A stretch of 49,350 bases of DNA, from the NCBI GenBank assembly GCA_020845495.1, contig JADLFM010000207.1:1-49350 (forward strand), in the 5' to 3' direction. Numbering within the stretch: the first letter of the stretch is position 1; every line of letters begins with the position of its first letter. Below the pieces are notes generated by a model. The model was not told the origin of the DNA. It searched no databases and was given only the letters and a program-made list of their open reading frames with translations. Of the stretch, positions 29,914 through 37,618 are shown one piece after another. This DNA comes from Chloroflexota bacterium (GTDB lineage: Bacteria > Chloroflexota > UBA6077 > JACCZL01). The translations under genes and the position numbers were made by a program.

Positions 29914-31212
29914 TCAGACGACGACGCTGCCGGAGATGATGACCTTGTGGATGGCCCCGGCGTAGGTCGCCGAAAACGCGACGTCGCGCAGCGTGCGGGA
30001 GGCCTTGTCGGCAGGCGCCGCGTTCGCAGCCTTCGGGACCGTGACCGTCCAGCCTGGCGCGAGGGCCTCGCGGGTCTCATCGCTCTGCAGTTGGCCGCTG
30101 ATCTCCGAGGCCACCACGGCGATGCCCTTGTCGGTGTAGGGCACCTTGTTGGGCGTCGAGAGCTTCCCGAAGACGCGCTCGCCGATGCGGGCCTCGAGGA
30201 AGTCGAGGTAGCGCACGAAGTCGATGTAGTCGCCCGAAGCCGAGTACCCCTCCTCGAGCATGTTCACGCCGGCCGTCGTCTCGTAGAAGTTGACGTTCTT
30301 CGCCCGGAGGTTCGAGCGCTGGGTGGCCGTGTACGAGAACACCGGGGCCCCGGCGAGCGTCTTGAACTTCCACGTCTCCTCGCCCGGGTTGATCGGGAAG
30401 CAGCGCCCGACAGCCGCGGCGTCGGGGAAGTCTTCGGTGCCCGCGCAGTCGATGACGGCGGTCTTCTTGTACGAGAGCGCCTTGAGCGCCTCGCCGAGAT
30501 CGTCGGTGCCCGATGAGGAGGTGTTCCGCATCGCGCTGTCGCACGAGGCCACCACGTAGAGCTTCTTGTTCGCCTCCACCCACGCCGCAGCCGCCTCCAC
30601 GTAGGCCTTGCTGTTGAAGTGGGTCAGCAGGCCGTACCAGTCGTTGCGCTCGAGCGCGATGGCGGCCAAGTCGGTCGCCACGCCCGGGTCGGCGTGATCC
30701 TGCGCCAGACCCACGTTCGGGTCGCTCGCCGAGATGCTGAAGAAGGCGCCCGTCACGTTCGCCAGTGCGCGCAGGAACGTCGTCTGGTCCGTCGTGGTGA
30801 TGGGCAGCGCCAGCGCGTCGATGGCGGCCTTCAGTCCGAGGATGATCTCGTTCAGCGTCGCGGTCCCGTCCGAGAGGTAGGAGACCTCCGTGCCATTCAC
30901 CTTCACCTTGTAGGTGTAGTTGTTCTGCACGACGGGGGTGATCGCGTAGCGCTGCGTCGGCTTCAACGCGGCCCGGCCGATCAGAAGCTTCGGGGGCCGG
31001 GGCGTCTGCCCGAAGACCTTCGAGGCCTGCTTGTACTCCGGGGTGCTGGTGGCGAAGTCGGCCTGGACGGCTGCCAGCGAGTCGTACTCGCGCACCCGCT
31101 CGACCCACGCCGCGGTCGAGCTCAGGATGAGCGGAAGACCGAAGCCGGCCTGAGAGACCTTCGAGGCCTCGCTGGTGATCGTGATCTGGACGATGTCGGG
31201 AATGGCGGACAC
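29914..31212 (-). CDS. Tail sheath protein, DUF3383-like
   Basis: This 432-residue protein is the contractile sheath subunit of the DUF3383 type. Typical segments are the opening IPDIVQITITSEASKVSQAG, FGLPLILSS, the PRPPKLLIGR stretch, and a C-terminal AGAIHKVIISGSVVV strand that would complete neighbouring subunits in the sheath. Start codon is GTG 31212 with GGAGG six bases upstream. It precedes the tube gene, the usual order, and defines the phage as a myovirus type. Confidence 0.9.
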   Translation of the reverse strand: MSAIPDIVQITITSEASKVSQAGFGLPLILSSTAAWVERVREYDSLAAVQADFATSTPEYKQASKVFGQTPRPPKLLIGRAALKPTQRYAITPVVQNNYTYKVKVNGTEVSYLSDGTATLNEIILGLKAAIDALALPITTTDQTTFLRALANVTGAFFSISASDPNVGLAQDHADPGVATDLAAIALERNDWYGLLTHFNSKAYVEAAAAWVEANKKLYVVASCDSAMRNTSSSGTDDLGEALKALSYKKTAVIDCAGTEDFPDAAAVGRCFPINPGEETWKFKTLAGAPVFSYTATQRSNLRAKNVNFYETTAGVNMLEEGYSASGDYIDFVRYLDFLEARIGERVFGKLSTPNKVPYTDKGIAVVASEISGQLQSDETREALAPGWTVTVPKAANAAPADKASRTLRDVAFSATYAGAIHKVIISGSVVV

Positions 31213-31272
31213 GGTGTGCCTCCGGTGCTTCGGTTCGCGGCCACCTTATCCGATGGCCATGGGGTTGACGAT

Positions 31273-31854
31273 CTACGCCGGTTCGAGGTCCAGCGGCTGA
31301 TCCAACACCACCGTCTCGATGAAGGTGGTGCGCTCGGTGGCCGACACCTGCACGGCGAAGCGCGTGGCGAGCGTCGCCCGGTCCTCCTGCATGCCCCCGC
31401 GCGCCTGAGGGATGCGTTGCACGTTGCCCTCCTGCAGCACGCCCAGCCCCGCGGCGTTCAGCGCCTCGCGAATGGTTGGCAGGCTCAGTGCGACCTGCGC
31501 CGCCTCGAGCAGCGAGCGCGCGGTCACTCCCGGGCCCACGAGGGTGGGTGCAAACGCCTGCAGGTCGACCGTGAGTTCGCGCATGCCCCGCGCGCTGAAT
31601 TCGATCTCCTGTCCTGCGGGGCGCCCGGCGTCGTAGTCGTGACGGGTCTCGTCCAACCCGCGATGCACGGTCCCGCCGATGCGGATCGTCACGCGAGGGG
31701 CCTGCTCGGAGGCCGGAATGTCCTGATCGGCGAACCAGGCCTGACCCTGCGGAAGGCCCGTCCCGGCGAGGACCCACGCTCGAATCGCATCTTCGATCAG
31801 GCTCCAGAACGAAGATGTCGGCGGGGCGAGGTTCCAGGCGAGCGAGACGGTCAT
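31273..31854 (-). CDS. Neck/tail terminator-like protein (LIC_12616 family-like)
   Basis: This 193-residue protein lies just before the sheath gene, where small contractile phages encode the protein that caps the tail tube at the neck. The pattern SFWSLIEDAIRAWVLAGTGL, PRVTIRIGG and the late FAVQVSATERTTFIETVVL fits this LIC_12616/neck-terminator group. It overlaps the previous gene by an ATGA start. Followed by a 60-base gap with a short hairpin, then the sheath. Confidence 0.65.
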   Translation of the reverse strand: MTVSLAWNLAPPTSSFWSLIEDAIRAWVLAGTGLPQGQAWFADQDIPASEQAPRVTIRIGGTVHRGLDETRHDYDAGRPAGQEIEFSARGMRELTVDLQAFAPTLVGPGVTARSLLEAAQVALSLPTIREALNAAGLGVLQEGNVQRIPQARGGMQEDRATLATRFAVQVSATERTTFIETVVLDQPLDLEPA

Positions 31855-32210
31855 TCGGGAATCCTCGTCACCGTCGCGCGGTAGTAGTTTCCGAGCGCAG
31901 CCCAGCGGTCGACGGCAACCACCTCGAACGTCGAGCCGTCGATGGACACGCGGTCAGCCTCGATACCGCTGGCGACCTGGGCGGTTCGAAGCTCGGTGGT
32001 GGTCCAGAGCGTCATGCCTTCGCGCTCTCGCAGTCCTTCTGGAAGGCGATCCATCTGTCGCCCGCTCGCAGGTTGCACCGAGGCGACGATCGAGAAGCTC
32101 GAGGTGGACCCGGCAACCCTGCGCCCACCCGAGAGCCCCGTCACGCCAGGGCGGGTCACCGTGTAGGTGCCCGAGGCCAGCAGCGCGATGACGTCGGCCA
32201 TGTTCTCCAC
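31851..32210 (-). CDS. Head-tail connector / neck protein
   Basis: This 119-residue beta-rich protein is placed between the tail-completion-like and tube-terminator-like genes. It has YTVTRPGVTGLSGGRRVAGS, SIVASVQPASGRQMDRLPEG and VVAVDRWAALGNYYRATVTR, a pattern shared by small head-closure or neck proteins with an oligomeric OB-like ring. The exact role is inferred from gene order. Confidence 0.65.
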   Translation of the reverse strand: MENMADVIALLASGTYTVTRPGVTGLSGGRRVAGSTSSFSIVASVQPASGRQMDRLPEGLREREGMTLWTTTELRTAQVASGIEADRVSIDGSTFEVVAVDRWAALGNYYRATVTRIPE

Positions 32211-32228
32211 GCCGGCCAGTCTCTCAGA

Positions 32229-32687
32229 TCAGCGCTCGATGGACCAGCTGATGCTCTGCAGCAGCCGCCCGGTGTCGATGAGAGGCTTCGACGAACCCTT
32301 GCGGCGCACCGTGGCGGCCTTCAGGGGCGGGTCGATGCCGTCGCGAATCGTCTTCCGCACGTCGGCGACTGCCTTCTCCCCGAGCAGACCGAGCGCCTGA
32401 TCTGCGTCGATGCGGCCAGCCGCGATGGCCTTGAGCAGTCGCTCGGCGAACTTCTGCCATTCAAGCCGTCGCGCATCGAAGGTGGATCGCAAGAACGAGC
32501 GCTCTGGAATGCCAGCGCGGGGAGCGCCGAACTCGTGGATGGTGGCGAGCTCGGCGTTCGTGAGGTCGGGGCCGTGATCGCCACCCCCAAGCACGCCGAC
32601 CTTCACCCGCGGCTTGCCGGCCAGCTGCTTCGCCGAGGCTTGCAGGCGCTTCAGCCCGTCGCCTCGCACGCGGTAGGCCGACTTCAC
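32229..32687 (-). CDS. Tail completion protein (HK97 gp10-like)
   Basis: This 152-residue protein carries the family pattern VGVLGGGDHGPDLTNAELA, IHEFGAPRAGIPERSFLRST and a closing KPLIDTGRLLQSISWSIER, seen in HK97 gp10-like and Mu virion-morphogenesis proteins that join head and tail. It starts at GTG 32687, overlapping the upstream stop (GTGA), rather than in the longer open frame. Confidence 0.75.
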   Translation of the reverse strand: MKSAYRVRGDGLKRLQASAKQLAGKPRVKVGVLGGGDHGPDLTNAELATIHEFGAPRAGIPERSFLRSTFDARRLEWQKFAERLLKAIAAGRIDADQALGLLGEKAVADVRKTIRDGIDPPLKAATVRRKGSSKPLIDTGRLLQSISWSIER

Positions 32688-33082
32688 GAAACGCCTGCGC
32701 GAGGGCTCCAGAGGCGCACCAGGCGGATGAACTCGCGCCCGTAGCTTGTGGTGCCCATCAGCTGCGCGCTCGCCGAGAGCCCCGACGACTCCACCGGGTT
32801 CGCGAAGCTCTTGGACACCCCGCCAACCGACACGCTGGTGAGCGGCCCAGCCGGGGCCGACGTTCCCGAAGCGCCGGCCTTGCGCGCCTTCCACCCAGTG
32901 GCCTGATGGGCGACGAGCAGCACGCCCAGGCGGTTGGCTTTCTCCTGCGATCCTGCGGCTGCGACGTTCACCTCGAGCGCAGCCTGGGCGATGAGCTTGT
33001 CGAGCACGTCGTGATCGACAGCGTCGCACTCGAGCTCGGGTGCCTCCATCCAGACGTCGCGCTTGGTGATCGTCAGAGCCAC
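32684..33082 (-). CDS. Head-tail connector, DUF4054-like
   Basis: This 132-residue protein resembles DUF4054 adaptor proteins, which bind the portal ring. Family marks are the helical middle EVNVAAAGSQEKANRLGVLL and the ending QLMGTTSYGREFIRLVRLWS, very typical of the family. It is followed by the tail-completion gene with an overlapping start and preceded by a small gene of unknown role. Confidence 0.8.
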   Translation of the reverse strand: MALTITKRDVWMEAPELECDAVDHDVLDKLIAQAALEVNVAAAGSQEKANRLGVLLVAHQATGWKARKAGASGTSAPAGPLTSVSVGGVSKSFANPVESSGLSASAQLMGTTSYGREFIRLVRLWSPRAGVS

Positions 33083-33085
33083 AGG

Positions 33086-33331
33086 TCAGCCCCTCCGCTG
33101 CTTGTCCTTCTCAGCGAGCGGGCGAAGGTCGGGCACCAGCGCGTCGGCCGCCTGCACATCAGCCATGGCGCCAAGGTCGATCTCTCCACCGGTCGTCACC
33201 GTCGCCGACACCACGTTGTGCCCGGCCGCCTTCAGCTGCGCGACCGCCTTCGCGGCCACCTGCTCCACGTCGGTCTCTTGCTGATTGTGGTGCGGACCCA
33301 CGCCGCGAATCGTCACGTTCCAGTTCCCCAT
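33086..33331 (-). CDS. Small conserved phage protein of unknown function
   Basis: This 81-residue protein starts MGNWNVTIRGVGPHHNQQET, a distinctive opening found in many small phage proteins, with a helix (VEQVAAKAVAQLKAAGHNV) and a beta strand (ATVTTGGEID). No enzymatic motif. It lies in the capsid-neck gene group, where such proteins are usually found, but its function is unknown. Confidence 0.6.
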   Translation of the reverse strand: MGNWNVTIRGVGPHHNQQETDVEQVAAKAVAQLKAAGHNVVSATVTTGGEIDLGAMADVQAADALVPDLRPLAEKDKQRRG

Positions 33332-33333
33332 GA

Positions 33334-33714
33334 TCAGGCCTCGTCCTCTTCGCCATCGAGGTCGTCGCCTTCATCGGCCGGGGTCTTCGGGGAGATCGCG
33401 TCCATCTGCTTCTCGATGGCATCGAGCACCACCTTGCGGCTCTCGTCGGCAGCCCAGCGCTCGAGCAGCGCCTTGTCGACGGTGGCGCCCACCAGCTTCG
33501 CGGCTTCCTTCGCGTTCAGGTCGCTGAGCTTCGCCTCGGGCTTCGCCTCGATGAGCTCGATGTTGCCTTCGCCGAGGTGGAACTGGATCACCGGCAGACC
33601 ATCGAAGGCCTTCCACTGCTTCTCGGTGAGCTCATTCACGCCGGGCAGCAGGCGAACGAAGTCGCCATCGAGCTTCGTGGCGACGATGGACGGCAGGTTG
33701 TTCTTGATCAGCAC
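33334..33714 (-). CDS. Hypothetical head-region protein
   Basis: This 126-residue acidic protein contains DFVRLLPGVNELTEKQWKAF, a pattern shared by small head-region phage proteins, a helical middle (AKLSDLNAKEAAKLVGATVD), and a highly acidic C-terminus (DEGDDLDGEEDEA). I chose GTG 33714, preceded by AAGGGGAGG, because the upstream ATG at 33777 lies in the terminator hairpin. Function unknown; perhaps a head-completion accessory. Confidence 0.6.
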   Translation of the reverse strand: MLIKNNLPSIVATKLDGDFVRLLPGVNELTEKQWKAFDGLPVIQFHLGEGNIELIEAKPEAKLSDLNAKEAAKLVGATVDKALLERWAADESRKVVLDAIEKQMDAISPKTPADEGDDLDGEEDEA

Positions 33715-33750
33715 GATGGAGGCCTCCCCTTCGAAGTGGACCCGGGAAGT

Positions 33751-33788
33751 TGAAACACGAAAGCCCCGGCTACACAACGCCGAGGCCT
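33751..33788 (-). terminator. Terminator after the major capsid gene
   Basis: On the minus strand, GCCTCGGC (33786-33779) pairs with GCCGGGGC (33770-33763) with one wobble pair around an 8-base loop, followed by TTTCGTGTTTC. It sits 70 bases after the capsid stop and before the next gene's RBS. Partial termination would give extra capsid mRNA. Confidence 0.7.
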
Positions 33789-33857
33789 TCGCTTCCTCTC
33801 CCTGCCCTGGGATCTCGGTCCAGGAACCCCGCGCTCAAGCGCAGGGCCCAGCTGGGT

Positions 33858-34784
33858 TCAGATGCCGTCGCCGTACGCCATCGACAGCGGGTAGTAGACC
33901 TGCACGCCACCCACGCGCGCGTGGCACGGCACGACGAACTCGAGGTTCCGCTCCTGCACCGGCAGCTGCTCGAACTCCTGCGGGATGGCCGCCTGCAGGT
34001 GATCGGGCGTCATCGAGTACGCCACCATGCGGTCGGTGGAGCCCGCGCCGGCCTGCTTGAGGCGGTACCAGGTGTCGACCATCACGCTCGGGTAGGTCGC
34101 CTGGAACCACTGCAGGATGGTCTTGTCGCTGTTGGTGTCGAACCGCTTCGTGCGGATCAGGGTGTACTGCGCGCGCGGCAGGAGGAGCATGTTCGGCGCC
34201 TCCACCTCGTTTGTCTGCGTGACGATGTACTCGCAGATGTTGATCATGTCGTCGACGATCTGCTGCGCCGTCTTCGTCGACCACGCCGTGCCAGCGCCGG
34301 GGTTCGGCACGGTGAAGGTGAGCGCGTTCGGCTGATTCAGCAGCCCGCGCAGGCCGGTGGCCGTGTCGCCCAGGGCGAGCACGCGGTCGATGACGACCTC
34401 GACGGCGCGGCGAGCCGCAGCGGCCTTCTTCGCATCGAGGGAGACGCCGGCCTTCGCCGCGGCGCGCACCTCCTGCAGGTTGAAGCCGTAGCTGGCGCCG
34501 ATGCCTTTGACCGAGAAGGTCTCCTCGTCGGCCTTCACGTCGGCGCGGGGCAGGTCGTCGGCGTAGCTGGCGAGCAGCTTCGCGATGCCGAACTGCGTGT
34601 AGCTGCGCAGACGGATCGTCTCGACGGCGTTGTCGATCTCCGGGTCGAGCGGGATGAACTCCCGCGCGCGCAGGTTCGGGTACTTCCGGTCGTACGTGCG
34701 CGCCTTGACCATCTCCAGCGCGCGGCTGAAGAAGATGTTCTCGGCCGCATCCAGCTGATCCATCCGGCGCATCGCCCGCTTCAT
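33858..34784 (-). CDS. Major capsid protein, DUF2184-like
   Basis: This 308-residue protein is the main head subunit, of the DUF2184 family, a HK97-fold capsid group. Recognisable parts are YPNLRAREFIPLDPEIDNAV, GIGASYGFNLQEVRAAAKAG with a following AARRAVEVVIDRVLALGD, PNMLLLPRAQYTLIRT, and the C-terminal beta region VPCHARVGGVQVYYPLSMAY. ATG 34784 follows AAGGAGAACAAC, a very good RBS. The flanking hairpins on both sides fit high independent expression. Confidence 0.85.
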   Translation of the reverse strand: MKRAMRRMDQLDAAENIFFSRALEMVKARTYDRKYPNLRAREFIPLDPEIDNAVETIRLRSYTQFGIAKLLASYADDLPRADVKADEETFSVKGIGASYGFNLQEVRAAAKAGVSLDAKKAAAARRAVEVVIDRVLALGDTATGLRGLLNQPNALTFTVPNPGAGTAWSTKTAQQIVDDMINICEYIVTQTNEVEAPNMLLLPRAQYTLIRTKRFDTNSDKTILQWFQATYPSVMVDTWYRLKQAGAGSTDRMVAYSMTPDHLQAAIPQEFEQLPVQERNLEFVVPCHARVGGVQVYYPLSMAYGDGI

Positions 34785-34842
34785 GTTGTTCTCCTTGGGG
34801 TGCGCCGGGAGGCGCGACTTCGTGGGTGGTGGTCCTCAAGTC

Positions 34843-34872
34843 GCCCCGCAGGCCGAACAGCACCTGCGGGGC
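34843..34872 (-). promoter_or_regulatory. Perfect 10-bp hairpin upstream of the capsid gene
   Basis: GCCCCGCAGG (34843-34852) and its exact complement (34863-34872) form a 10-bp stem with a 10-base loop between the decoration-protein stop and the capsid RBS. No T-tract follows on the minus strand, so it is probably an mRNA-stabilising or processing hairpin rather than a terminator. Confidence 0.5.
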
Positions 34873-34896
34873 ATCGCTTGGGGGGTTAGGGGTTGA

Positions 34897-35439
34897 TCAC
34901 GTCAGCCCGGTGGTGGCCGGGATGTTCAGCATGTCGACGTCCAGCTTCACGAGCCCGTCGCCGTTCGAGGCCTTGGTCTCCGCGAAGGACAGGCCGCGGC
35001 AGAGCACCGCGGTCGCGGTGTCGGCGTCGGCACGAACCGCGCCCTTCTGCGAGCCACCCGCGCCCGTGCTGTGGCGCACGAACACCTGGCCGCCCTTCGT
35101 GCAGGTGCCCTCGAGCACCGCGTAGACCTCGCCCTTCTTCATGACGCTGATGAGGTTCGCCGGCTTCACGCCGGTGGTGCCCAGCTGCGTCTCGCGGTCG
35201 AAGTCGTGCGAGTGCAGCAGCACGCCCGCGGGCTTGCTGTTGGCGTCGACCATCAGGATCGCCTTGTCGGGCGTGCCTTCGACGGTGGAGGCCGTGCCTT
35301 CAGCCACCACGACGCCGAAGGGGACCTCGGCCGACGCCTCGCCCTGCACGTAGGTCTCGACGGTGTCGTCGCGGAGATCGCACTTCATGCCGGCGAAGGC
35401 CCGGCTCTGCTCGGTGTACGACTGGGTGTTGATCGGCAT
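34897..35439 (-). CDS. Capsid decoration/cement-like protein
   Basis: This 180-residue protein is placed directly before the capsid gene, the usual slot of structural cement proteins that stabilise the shell. It opens NTQSYTEQSRAFAGMKCDLR, with EVPFGVVVAEG and AGVLLHSHDFDRETQLGTTG, a beta-rich pattern common in such proteins. ATG 35439 lies after GGAGAGCAGCCC. Hairpins flank it on both sides. Confidence 0.7.
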   Translation of the reverse strand: MPINTQSYTEQSRAFAGMKCDLRDDTVETYVQGEASAEVPFGVVVAEGTASTVEGTPDKAILMVDANSKPAGVLLHSHDFDRETQLGTTGVKPANLISVMKKGEVYAVLEGTCTKGGQVFVRHSTGAGGSQKGAVRADADTATAVLCRGLSFAETKASNGDGLVKLDVDMLNIPATTGLT

Positions 35440-35479
35440 GGGCTGCTCTCCTGTTCTGCGTGTTGGGTTCCGGCATCAC

Positions 35480-35511
35480 GTGCTGGGCGCCATCACGAGC
35501 ACGCCCAGCAC
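35480..35511 (-). promoter_or_regulatory. Perfect 10-bp hairpin upstream of the decoration gene
   Basis: GTGCTGGGCG (35480-35489) and CGCCCAGCAC (35502-35511) pair perfectly around a 12-base loop in the gap between the protease/scaffold gene and the decoration gene. On the minus strand a run of eight C lies upstream (35523-35530). No T-tract follows, so its role is probably mRNA processing or stability. Confidence 0.45.
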
Positions 35512-35537
35512 ATGTGGCCTTGGGGGGGGGATCTCGC

Positions 35538-36134
35538 TCAGACCTCGATGTTGCCGCGCTTCAGGGTGCGCTTCCACGCGTCGGCGTTGTCGGCGCGCAT
35601 CTTCTTGTACGCCACCTCGGCGTCGGCCTCTTCGGTGGTGTCGGTGTCGACGTTCTCCGTGGGGTCGACCGCCTTGCGCGCGTCGGCCAGCGCCTGCTCG
35701 CTGTCTTCGTCCTGCGCGTCGAAGGTCTCCAGCGCCGCGTCGAAGCGCGCCTCGATGTACGCCTCCGACTTCCCGTCCGCCTTGAAGGTCGGGTTGATCT
35801 TCTGGATGACCGTCAAGCGCAGCTTGGCGTCGTCGGCGTCCAGCTTCGCCTTCGGACCCAGCACCTTGCGGGCCTTCGCCTCGAGCTCGGCGCGCGCGGT
35901 CAGCTTCTCCGAGAGCTTCTTCGGGAGCTCGGCGATCTCCGCGTCCTTCTTCTTCAGCGACTCGGTCGCCTCGTCCAGCTTCGCCTGGAGCTTCTCGTTC
36001 TCGGCGAGCGCCACCTTGGTCTTCGACTCCGAGGCAGCCAGCGCATCGGCGTGCTGTTTCTCGAGGCGTGCGAACGCCTGCACAGTCTGCTCGGTGCTCA
36101 CCTCGTAGTCGACGCCATCGATGCGGATCTTCAT
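35538..36134 (-). CDS. Possible nested scaffold start inside the protease gene
   Basis: An in-frame ATG at 36134 encodes MKIRIDGVDYEVSTEQTVQA and is preceded by AAAGG at a usable distance. It would give a 198-residue scaffold lacking the protease domain, as in the lambda C/Nu3 arrangement. The start falls exactly after the flexible linker. Nothing proves that this start is used. Confidence 0.4.
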   Translation of the reverse strand: MKIRIDGVDYEVSTEQTVQAFARLEKQHADALAASESKTKVALAENEKLQAKLDEATESLKKKDAEIAELPKKLSEKLTARAELEAKARKVLGPKAKLDADDAKLRLTVIQKINPTFKADGKSEAYIEARFDAALETFDAQDEDSEQALADARKAVDPTENVDTDTTEEADAEVAYKKMRADNADAWKRTLKRGNIEV

Positions 36135-36755
36135 GGGGCTGTGGCCTTTCTGGTCGGCCCGATCTGGGCTCGGTGGGTTCTGAGGTGAGATCGATAGCAC
36201 CCGATCATGTGGGGTGTCGATCTCCTCACCGACCCCGTCCATGCGCACCCGAGCCTCGGGACCGGCCCGGCCCTTCTGGACGATCGCCACGTGGTTCCCG
36301 CGGATGTTCCGCTGGATGGCGTCGTAGCGATCGCCGTCTTCGGTGACGCCCGGCTTCTCCTCGAGATCGCAGTTGTACCCGCAGGAGATCTCCCGGGCCG
36401 TCCCGCCCTCGAGCTTCGCGATGAGGGCCGCGTCGGTCACCAGCAGTTCGCCCACCACGAAGGTGCCGTCCTTGCGCGGCGCAGCGGAGACGGCCCCGCG
36501 GGCGAAGTCCTTCGTGTTGCTGGAATCGAGGAACACCGGAGGGTGCTCGTCGGTGACCGGGACGAGCCCGAAGCTCTTCAGCGCGTCGGCGTGGAAGACC
36601 TCCTCGGGCAAGCGAAGTTCCCTGCGCACCTTCCCGTCGCCCAGACGGTACGCGAACACGCCGGTGCGGGTCAGCTTCCCGTCGACGCGCAGCCAGCCGT
36701 TCGCCATCTTCGTCGGCTTCTGCAACTCCCCTCGGTCGATGCGCTGGACGCTCAT
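35538..36755 (-). CDS. Prohead protease with scaffold-like C-terminus (DUF2213-like)
   Basis: This 405-residue protein has an N-terminal DUF2213-type protease domain at about residues 20-195. It includes FGLVPVTDEHPPVFLD (candidate catalytic His) and TAREISCGYNCDLEEKPG (candidate Ser region), then GNHVAIVQKGRAG. After a Pro/Asp-rich linker (about 185-206), the C-terminal half is a long charged coiled-coil helix (ALAENEKLQAKLDEATESLK and on), typical of scaffolds. It probably guides and then matures the head. ATG 36755 is used because a GAGGG site lies nine bases upstream, while ATG 36767 has almost no spacing. Confidence 0.75.
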   Translation of the reverse strand: MSVQRIDRGELQKPTKMANGWLRVDGKLTRTGVFAYRLGDGKVRRELRLPEEVFHADALKSFGLVPVTDEHPPVFLDSSNTKDFARGAVSAAPRKDGTFVVGELLVTDAALIAKLEGGTAREISCGYNCDLEEKPGVTEDGDRYDAIQRNIRGNHVAIVQKGRAGPEARVRMDGVGEEIDTPHDRVLSISPQNPPSPDRADQKGHSPMKIRIDGVDYEVSTEQTVQAFARLEKQHADALAASESKTKVALAENEKLQAKLDEATESLKKKDAEIAELPKKLSEKLTARAELEAKARKVLGPKAKLDADDAKLRLTVIQKINPTFKADGKSEAYIEARFDAALETFDAQDEDSEQALADARKAVDPTENVDTDTTEEADAEVAYKKMRADNADAWKRTLKRGNIEV

Positions 36756-36771
36756 GCCAGCCACCATACCC

Positions 36772-37617
36772 TCACTCGAGGTCGTCGAGCAGATCGCTGA
36801 AGTCGGGCTCAGCTGTGCACCGGCAGTTGATGGGCTGCCCCGGGTGCCCGTCTGCCGGAGGGTCCTTCCATGAGTACCGGTTCCCTTCGCGGTCGAGGTG
36901 CGCAGGCCGCACGCGCTCGTCTCGCTCGGTGCGCCAGAAGTAGTGCGTGAGCCCGAGCTCGGTCTGGCGCGCCTTGTTGACGGCCCCGTAGAACTTGCCC
37001 ACCTGGTCGCGGGCGATGAGCGCCGCCCTGCTCTCCGACACCTTGAAGCGCTCCTCGATGTCGTCGGCGATCTCCTCCCAGCGCCGGCCGTCGTTGACGC
37101 CGCTGAGCACGATCCGCTCGATGCGGTCGAGGGTCTCGCTGGGCAGCGACTTGATGAGCGAGACGTTCTCCGTGGTCCAGTCGCGCAGCTTCTCGCCCAC
37201 GCCTGCATCGCGCAGGGGGACCTCCACGCCGACCGCCGTGCGGATCTGCCGCTGCAACTGGCTGCGCTGGTACTCGGTGGTGCGCCGGCCGAACTCGCGG
37301 ATCTGCTCGCCCAGGCGAACCTCGTTCCCGGCCGACGCTCGGCGCAGGTTGTCGACGATCGACTTCGCGCGCTTCGGTCGGTCGTCCTGGCGCTGCGCAT
37401 CGGTGCGAACGGCCAGCGCCGACAGCTGTGGCAGAAGCATCGCGCGGGTGAGGTTCCGAGCCTCGCGCAGAAAGTCGAGCAGGTACCTCAGGTATGCGCG
37501 CTCGATGGCCTTCGGTGGCTGCTGCGGGGCTACGCGGCGCCGAAGCCGGGGGCTCCCGCCCATCGACGCCATCTGTGCGCGTCGTCGCTGGATCTGCTGC
37601 GAGATGAGGCTGGCCAC
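36772..37617 (-). CDS. Minor head protein, Mu gpF-like (MuF)
   Basis: This 281-residue protein has the C-terminal MuF domain signature HYFWRTERDERVRPAHLDRE followed by GHPGQPINCRCTAEP, with the paired cysteines of the family. The N-terminal 130 residues are Arg-rich and helical. MuF proteins bind the portal and head interior. GTG 37617 was chosen because it sits one base after the portal stop with GAGG upstream, while longer open frame upstream overlaps the portal. No toxin domain is fused. Confidence 0.8.
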   Translation of the reverse strand: MASLISQQIQRRRAQMASMGGSPRLRRRVAPQQPPKAIERAYLRYLLDFLREARNLTRAMLLPQLSALAVRTDAQRQDDRPKRAKSIVDNLRRASAGNEVRLGEQIREFGRRTTEYQRSQLQRQIRTAVGVEVPLRDAGVGEKLRDWTTENVSLIKSLPSETLDRIERIVLSGVNDGRRWEEIADDIEERFKVSESRAALIARDQVGKFYGAVNKARQTELGLTHYFWRTERDERVRPAHLDREGNRYSWKDPPADGHPGQPINCRCTAEPDFSDLLDDLE

Positions 37618-37618
37618 G

